This document shows, piece after piece, positions 59,367 to 64,000 of a DNA stretch of 64,000 nucleotides (positions are counted from its first letter, which is position 1; the number at the start of each line of letters is the position of its first letter). Source of the stretch: JBCDLI01 sp038745535 (GTDB taxonomy: Bacteria > Pseudomonadota > Alphaproteobacteria > Rhizobiales > Rhizobiaceae); the NCBI GenBank assembly GCA_038745535.1, contig JBCDLI010000001.1, positions 62,001 through 126,000 of the forward strand. Reading direction: 5' to 3'. A program made the translations under genes and the position numbers. Below the pieces are notes generated by a model. That model did not search any database, was not told the DNA's origin, and was given only the letters and a program-made list of their open reading frames with translations.

Positions 59367-62288
59367 TTACTCCGCTGCTTCTACACGCCTGACAGGTCTA
59401 CGCTTTAACAGCTCCTTCAAGAACTGACCCGTGTAACTCCGCTCAACTTCCGCGATTTGTTCGGGCGTCCCTTCGGCGACGATTTCGCCACCGCCATCGC
59501 CGCCCTCAGGGCCGAGATCGATCACCCAATCAGCCGTTTTGATGACTTCCAGATTGTGCTCAATCACGGCGACGGTGTTACCGGTATCAACAAGCTCGTG
59601 GAGCACGTCGAGCAGCTTAGCTACATCATGGAAATGCAGGCCGGTCGTCGGCTCATCAAGAATATAGAGGGTCCGGCCCGTGGCGCGCTTGGAGAGTTCC
59701 TTGGCAAGCTTAATGCGTTGGGCTTCTCCGCCGGAAAGCGTCGTCGCCTGCTGGCCGATCTTGATGTAGGAAAGCCCGACGCGATTTAGTGTCACCAGCT
59801 TATCGCGAACTGCTGGCACAGCTGCGAAAAACTCCACGCCTTCCTCCACGGTCATCTCCAGGACGTCGGAAATTGACTTTCCCTTGAAGGTCACGTCGAG
59901 TGTTTCGCGATTATACCGCTTACCGCCGCACACATCGCAAGTAACGTACACGTCTGGCAAAAAGTGCATTTCGATTTTGATGACGCCGTCACCCTGGCAG
60001 GCTTCGCAGCGCCCGCCTTTGACGTTGAACGAAAAGCGACCGGGCTGGTAACCGCGGGCTTTTGCTTCGGGCAATTGTGCGAACCACTCGCGGATTGGCG
60101 TAAACGCACCTGTGTAGGTCGCAGGGTTTGAGCGCGGTGTACGCCCGATTGGCGATTGGTCGATATCGATGACTTTATCGATATGTTCGAAGCCGAGGAT
60201 CTGGTCATGTTCTGCGGGTGCCTCGCGAGCGCCATTGATGCGTCGTGCAGCGGCTTTGTACAGCGTTTCGATGAGGAACGTGGATTTGCCGCCGCCAGAA
60301 ACACCGGTGACGCAGGTGAATGTGCCAAGTGGTATGGAAGCCGAGACGTTCTGCAGATTGTTACCGCTCGCGCCTTTGACCGTGAGCATGCGCTTCTTGT
60401 TTCGTTTTCTGCGCTCTGCAGGCACTTCGACATTCAGCTCGCCGGAAAGATATTTACCGGTCAGCGAATTGGGGTTGGCCATGATTTCAGGTGGTGTTCC
60501 CGATGCAATGACCTTGCCGCCATGGACGCCGGCTTCGGGCCCGATATCGACGACGTAGTCCGCGGTCAGCACCGCGTCCTCATCGTGCTCAACGACGATG
60601 ACCGTGTTGCCGAGATCGCGGAGATGCCGGAGTGTTTCCAGCAGCCGCGCATTATCGCGCTGGTGCAGTCCGATGGATGGTTCATCAAGCACGTAGAGCA
60701 CGCCTGTGAGGCCGGAACCAATCTGCGATGCGAGGCGAATACGCTGGCTCTCCCCGCCCGAAAGCGTGCCCGAGTTTCGCGATAGCGTGAGGTAATCGAG
60801 GCCAACATCGTTGAGGAAGCGGAGGCGGTCGAGAATTTCCTTCAGGATGCGGACCGCGATCTGGTTCTGCTTTTCGGTGAGGTGGTCGGGTAGGTCCGTC
60901 GCCCATGCCAGAGCCTTCCGGATCGACATTTCGGTCACTTCGCCGATGTGAAGCCCGTTGATTTTTACCGCCAGCGCTTCTGGGCGCAGACGATAGCCGC
61001 CGCAAGCGGGGCAGGCGTTGGATGCCATGTAGCGCTCTATGTCTTCGCGCATCCACGCGCTATCGGTCTCGCGCCAGCGGCGTTCCAGATTGCCGATGAC
61101 GCCTTCAAAGGTCTTCTTGGTTTTATAGGTGCGCAGGCCGTCATCGTAGCGGAATTCAATCTCCTGCTTGCCCGTGCCGTAAAGGATGGCATCGCGGCTT
61201 TCGTCGCCGAGGTCTGCCCAGGCGTCCGACATTTTGAAGCCGTAGGCGCGACCGACTGCTTCCAGCGTTTGCGTGTAGTAAGGCGAGGGGTTTGAAGATT
61301 TGGACCAAGGCGCAATAGCACCGCCACGCAGGGTTAATCCCGGATCGGGAACGACTAGATTAGGGTCCACGCCCTGTTGGGTTCCCAACCCATCGCAAGC
61401 CGGACACGCGCCGGAGGGATTGTTGAATGAGAAAAGCCGCGGTTCGATTTCTGGAATGGTGAAACCCGACACCGGGCAGGCGAATTTTTCTGAAAAGATA
61501 ATTCGCTCATGCGTTTCGTTTTTCGATTTGTTAGCGCCTTTGGTGTCGCTTTCGGCCCGCGCCTTATCCGCAAATTCGGCAATGGCGAGGCCGTCTGCCA
61601 GCCGCAAACACTGTTCTAGCGAATCCGCCAAACGGGCGCTGATGTCCTCGCGTACCACCACTCGGTCGACGACCACGTCGATGTCGTGTTTGAGCTTTTT
61701 ATTGAGCGCTGGCGCGTCGGCTATCTCATGAAAATCGCCATCTATTTTGACGCGTTGGAAACCCTTTTTCATGAGTTCTGCGAGTTCTTTGCGATACTCG
61801 CCCTTACGGCCGCGGACGATGGGCGCAAGGATATAAAGCCGTGTGCCTTCCTCCAGCGCTAGCACGCGGTCCACCATCTGGCTCACGGTTTGGCTTTCGA
61901 TCGGCAGGCCCGTCGCAGGCGAATACGGCACCCCAACGCGGGCATAGAGCAGACGAAGGTAGTCGTAGATTTCGGTGACGGTGGCGACGGTGGAGCGCGG
62001 GTTCTTGCTGGTCGTCTTTTGCTCAATCGATATTGCCGGCGATAGCCCTTCGATGGCGTCAACGTCCGGCTTCTGCATCATTTCCAAAAACTGGCGTGCA
62101 TAGGCAGACAGGCTCTCCACGTAGCGGCGCTGACCCTCGGCGTAGATGGTGTCAAATGCCAGCGAGGACTTCCCTGAACCCGATAGGCCCGTCATCACGA
62201 TCAGCTTATCGCGGGGGAGATCGAGGTCGACATTCTTCAAATTGTGCTCGCGTGCGCCGCGCACGGTTATCATTTTGGCGTCTGCCAT
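59367..62288 (-). CDS. uvrA: excinuclease ABC subunit A
   Basis: The 973-residue ATPase finds bulky DNA lesions for nucleotide excision repair. The first P-loop is GLSGSGKS (residues 34-41), the second GVSGGGKST, and both ABC signature segments (LSGGESQRIRLA and LSGGEAQRIKLA) are intact. Zinc cysteines are in CPVSGF...CPACDGLG and CPACGGYRLRPE. The ATG at 62288 with GGAG upstream is chosen over GTG codons at 62291 and 62294. It is divergent from ssb and shares a LexA box, so SOS induction is expected. Confidence 0.98.
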   Translation of the reverse strand: MADAKMITVRGAREHNLKNVDLDLPRDKLIVMTGLSGSGKSSLAFDTIYAEGQRRYVESLSAYARQFLEMMQKPDVDAIEGLSPAISIEQKTTSKNPRSTVATVTEIYDYLRLLYARVGVPYSPATGLPIESQTVSQMVDRVLALEEGTRLYILAPIVRGRKGEYRKELAELMKKGFQRVKIDGDFHEIADAPALNKKLKHDIDVVVDRVVVREDISARLADSLEQCLRLADGLAIAEFADKARAESDTKGANKSKNETHERIIFSEKFACPVSGFTIPEIEPRLFSFNNPSGACPACDGLGTQQGVDPNLVVPDPGLTLRGGAIAPWSKSSNPSPYYTQTLEAVGRAYGFKMSDAWADLGDESRDAILYGTGKQEIEFRYDDGLRTYKTKKTFEGVIGNLERRWRETDSAWMREDIERYMASNACPACGGYRLRPEALAVKINGLHIGEVTEMSIRKALAWATDLPDHLTEKQNQIAVRILKEILDRLRFLNDVGLDYLTLSRNSGTLSGGESQRIRLASQIGSGLTGVLYVLDEPSIGLHQRDNARLLETLRHLRDLGNTVIVVEHDEDAVLTADYVVDIGPEAGVHGGKVIASGTPPEIMANPNSLTGKYLSGELNVEVPAERRKRNKKRMLTVKGASGNNLQNVSASIPLGTFTCVTGVSGGGKSTFLIETLYKAAARRINGAREAPAEHDQILGFEHIDKVIDIDQSPIGRTPRSNPATYTGAFTPIREWFAQLPEAKARGYQPGRFSFNVKGGRCEACQGDGVIKIEMHFLPDVYVTCDVCGGKRYNRETLDVTFKGKSISDVLEMTVEEGVEFFAAVPAVRDKLVTLNRVGLSYIKIGQQATTLSGGEAQRIKLAKELSKRATGRTLYILDEPTTGLHFHDVAKLLDVLHELVDTGNTVAVIEHNLEVIKTADWVIDLGPEGGDGGGEIVAEGTPEQIAEVERSYTGQFLKELLKRRPVRRVEAAE

Positions 62289-62619
62289 CACCACTCCACT
62301 GACTTACGCTTCGATGAATACCCAAAAGACGACGTAACGTTCGCCTTTGTTGGGCCTCGGATGTTGATTTAGCCGTGTCGTAAAATTTGTCGAGCGCTGA
62401 AAACACTCTTGACAAAATAGAACATATATAGAACTTATGAGAACAAGGCAGGAACTAGCGGGTGCTTGGCGTGGGTAAAACAATACATGACTGTATGCAG
62501 CGCTCGTTTCGCGAAGCAGGCGCCGATAATACACAGCTTTGTTCTGTGGATAGCGGCTGCTTCCATAGCTTTGCCCAGAACTCCCTCATATCGTCTGGCG
62601 ATGAGTGTGGAGTGAAGTG
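62289..62619. promoter_or_regulatory. divergent uvrA-ssb promoter region
   Basis: This 331-base region holds no convincing gene. It contains the LexA box (62420-62434) and a TTGACA at 62409-62414 pointing toward ssb. The -10 elements on either side are not clear, as is common in alphaproteobacteria. Confidence 0.6.
62420..62434. promoter_or_regulatory. LexA (SOS) box
   Basis: GAAC-ATATATA-GAAC is an exact match to the alphaproteobacterial LexA consensus GAAC-N7-GAAC (reverse complement GTTC-N7-GTTC). A third GAAC follows after 6 more bases. It sits in the -35/-10 region of the ssb-facing promoter candidate, so it can repress uvrA and ssb. Confidence 0.85.
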
Positions 62620-63141
62620 ATGGCAGGCAGTGTAAACAAAGTCATTTTGGTCGGGAATTTGGGTGCCGACCCGGACGTGCGGCGTCTAAATTCAGGCGAT
62701 CCAGTTGTGAATTTGAGTATCGCAACGAGTGAACAGTGGCGCGACAAGGCCTCCGGTGATCGTCGGGAACGAACTGAATGGCACCGCGTTGTCGTGTTCA
62801 ATGATCAGCTGGCGAAAGTCGCCGAGAACTACCTGAAAAAAGGCTCGAAAGTGTACATCGAGGGTCAGTTACAAACGCGGAAATGGTCCGATCAAAACGG
62901 CCAAGAGCGGTACACAACTGAGATCGTCATTCAGCGTTTCCGCGGGGAACTGCAGATGCTCGATTCACGCGGCGAGGGTGATCGCGGCGGCTATCAAGCC
63001 ATGGGCGATCAGGGTCGGCAATCTGTCGGCCAGACTGCGGGTGGTATGAATTCAGGTGGTATGAGCTCCGGCGGTATGGGTTCGAGCAACTCACCATCCA
63101 GCAATTTCTCACGCGATTTGGATGATGAAATTCCATTTTGA
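62620..63141 (+). CDS. ssb: single-stranded DNA-binding protein
   Basis: The 173-residue protein binds single-stranded DNA in replication and repair. The OB fold runs from SVNKVILVGNLGADPDVRRL to about residue 110 (YIEGQLQTRKWSDQNGQERYTTEIV), followed by a Gly/Met/Ser-rich linker with repeated GGM motifs and the acidic DLDDEIPF tip that recruits partner proteins. The ATG at 62620 gives the family start MAGSVNK; an in-frame start at 62605 is not needed. GTGAAGTG precedes it. It is divergent from uvrA. Confidence 0.97.
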   Translation: MAGSVNKVILVGNLGADPDVRRLNSGDPVVNLSIATSEQWRDKASGDRRERTEWHRVVVFNDQLAKVAENYLKKGSKVYIEGQLQTRKWSDQNGQERYTTEIVIQRFRGELQMLDSRGEGDRGGYQAMGDQGRQSVGQTAGGMNSGGMSSGGMGSSNSPSSNFSRDLDDEIPF

Positions 63142-63164
63142 TCAGATTACGGAAGGCTAGGGCA

Positions 63165-63299
63165 ATGAGCACACACAAAATGCACGAAGGATTTGATCTT
63201 CAACTGGAAGATTTTGATCGTGCGGCCCACTACGAGACGGCGACGATTGCGTTGGTATCACTTGCGTCGTTAACTGCACTCTTGGTTCTGTGGCTTTAG
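63165..63299 (+). CDS. small single-span membrane protein, 44 residues
   Basis: An ATG with GGAAGG and AGGG upstream opens a 44-codon frame ending in TAG. The product has a short polar N-terminus (STHKMHEGFDLQLEDFDRAAHYETA) and one hydrophobic helix (TIALVSLASLTALLVLWL) to the C-terminus. This looks like a small inner-membrane protein with the N-terminus in the cytoplasm. It sits 23 bases after ssb and one base before the next gene. It has no clear family; whether it is expressed is not shown. Confidence 0.55.
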   Translation: MSTHKMHEGFDLQLEDFDRAAHYETATIALVSLASLTALLVLWL

Positions 63300-63300
63300 C

Positions 63301-63681
63301 TTGCGGGCTTTCGTGCACCTACTCCGAATTATCACCGCTGTATGTGTTTCCCTGTTGTCGACTGCTTCATATGCGGGTGATGTCACCATCGTAGACGCAG
63401 AGGCGGTTGAGACTTCACCGGGCAAATGGAACTTCTCCGTAACTGTTGAGCACGGCGACACCGGTTGGGATCACTATGCCGATGCGTGGGAAGTTCGTGA
63501 TGCAAAGGATAATGTTCTCGGCACGCGAATACTGGCTCATCCTCATGTGAACGAGCAGCCATTCACGAGATCGCTCTCCGGCGTAGAAATTCCGGCCAGT
63601 GTTGACGATGTGCTGATCTTTGCGCGTGACAGCGTGCACGGGTGGAATGAAGATTCGCTTGAATTCAAGCTGTCGAGATAA
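63301..63681 (+). CDS. exported protein of unknown function
   Basis: The 126-residue product starts at TTG (a GTG at 63313 is possible) with a signal peptide RAFVHLLRIITAVCVSLLSTASYAG and a beta-rich mature part (DVTIVDAEAVETSPGKWNFSVTVEHGDTGWDHYADAWEVRD) that suggests an immunoglobulin-like fold. One histidine-rich stretch (AHPHVNEQPF) is notable. It starts one base after the 44-residue gene, so they may be cotranscribed. Its last 17 bases overlap the 3' end of the convergent marC gene. Confidence 0.65.
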   Translation: MRAFVHLLRIITAVCVSLLSTASYAGDVTIVDAEAVETSPGKWNFSVTVEHGDTGWDHYADAWEVRDAKDNVLGTRILAHPHVNEQPFTRSLSGVEIPASVDDVLIFARDSVHGWNEDSLEFKLSR

Positions 63682-64000
63682 GCGTTTTGATGCCGTCGGC
63701 AACGAATTGCACGGCGAGCGCGGAAAGAATAACGCCCAACAGTCGTGTGAGGACTGATCTTCCCGTCTCGCCGAGAAGTCCATCAATGCGGTCGGCTGCT
63801 AGAAATGTCAGCCATGTTAAGCTCAGTATCGCCGCGATTATGCCGACAAGTGCTACACGCTCGGGTATTGTAGAGAAATCTCCTGACAGCAAAATAGCTG
63901 CGGAAATTGCGCCGGGTCCCGCGATCAGCGGAATTGCAAGCGGGAATACCGAAACGGATCGCGCTTCATCATCGGAAATCACGATATCTGCTGTGGCCGC
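63665..64000 (-). CDS. MarC-family membrane protein, 5' end beyond the window
   Basis: The 111 visible residues are the C-terminal part of a MarC (UPF0056) inner-membrane protein: SVSVFPLAIPLIAGPGAISAAILLSG is the family signature, followed by hydrophobic helices ending VQFVADGIKTLI. The frame continues past base 64000 (a GTG at 63982 is internal). The family was once linked to antibiotic resistance, but its role is not known. It overlaps the 3' end of the exported-protein gene by 17 bases. Confidence 0.88.
   Translation of the reverse strand, partial: AATADIVISDDEARSVSVFPLAIPLIAGPGAISAAILLSGDFSTIPERVALVGIIAAILSLTWLTFLAADRIDGLLGETGRSVLTRLLGVILSALAVQFVADGIKTLISTA

Overview
This is a stretch of core chromosome from an alphaproteobacterium, most likely of the Hyphomicrobiales (Rhizobiales); the genus cannot be told from sequence alone. 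Pointers are: the order bamE / ubiquinol-cytochrome c chaperone / DUF177 / plsX / fabH / ihfA / merR; a K+-independent type H+-pyrophosphatase; a short-LID adenylate kinase; an RpoA N-terminus of the rhizobial type; the glnB-glnA pair with nnrD divergent to it; and an alphaproteobacterial LexA box (GAAC-N7-GAAC) between uvrA and ssb. Base composition is moderately GC-rich throughout and no insertion sequence, prophage, CRISPR array or integration scar was seen.

Layout. 1-3440: the end of an MFS transporter and hppA. 3504-8328: bamE on the minus strand, then a plus-strand envelope-lipid and nucleoid-protein cluster. 8342-8621: two tRNA genes (Pro-GGG, Trp-CCA), each with a promoter-like element just upstream. 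8801-20754: secE-nusG-rplKAJL-rpoBC, with structured RNA between genes, including a likely L1-binding mimic before rplK. 20806-24980: a minus-strand block (EF-hand protein, CPA2 antiporter, long His-rich CbiX, unknown protein) that separates rpoC from the str operon. 25051-43683: rpsL-rpsG-fusA-tuf, the S10, spc and alpha ribosomal operons, with secY and adk, on the plus strand without an inserted gene. 43690-50981: an exported unknown protein, a DegP-type protease, rarA, an unknown protein, crcB, an RluC-type pseudouridine synthase, an ASCH protein and a beta-CASP nuclease. 51112-55022: an unknown protein, a pfkB-bglA pair, and a YrbL-like protein. 55147-58670: glnA and glnB behind a sigma-54 promoter, with nnrD divergent. 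58717-59363: a Phd/VapC toxin-antitoxin pair. 59367-64000: uvrA and ssb around a LexA box, a 44-residue membrane protein, an exported unknown protein and a truncated marC.

How it works together. Most of the window is the transcription and translation machinery of the cell (RNA polymerase beta, beta-prime and alpha, NusG, elongation factors G and Tu, about thirty ribosomal proteins, SecE/SecY). Around it sit smaller modules for fatty acid and phospholipid start-up, nitrogen signalling, DNA repair and envelope quality control.

No wholly new multi-gene system can be claimed. The points most worth a second look are regulatory RNA and promoter elements (L1 mimic at 9569-9613, rpsM leader at 41117-41225, sigma-54 site at 56999-57014), an rplQ terminator lying inside a convergent gene, an unknown conserved-looking protein packed between rarA and crcB, a Pfk-2-like kinase with an altered NxxE motif fused translationally to a beta-glucosidase, and the CbiX with a histidine-rich, triple-cysteine tail.
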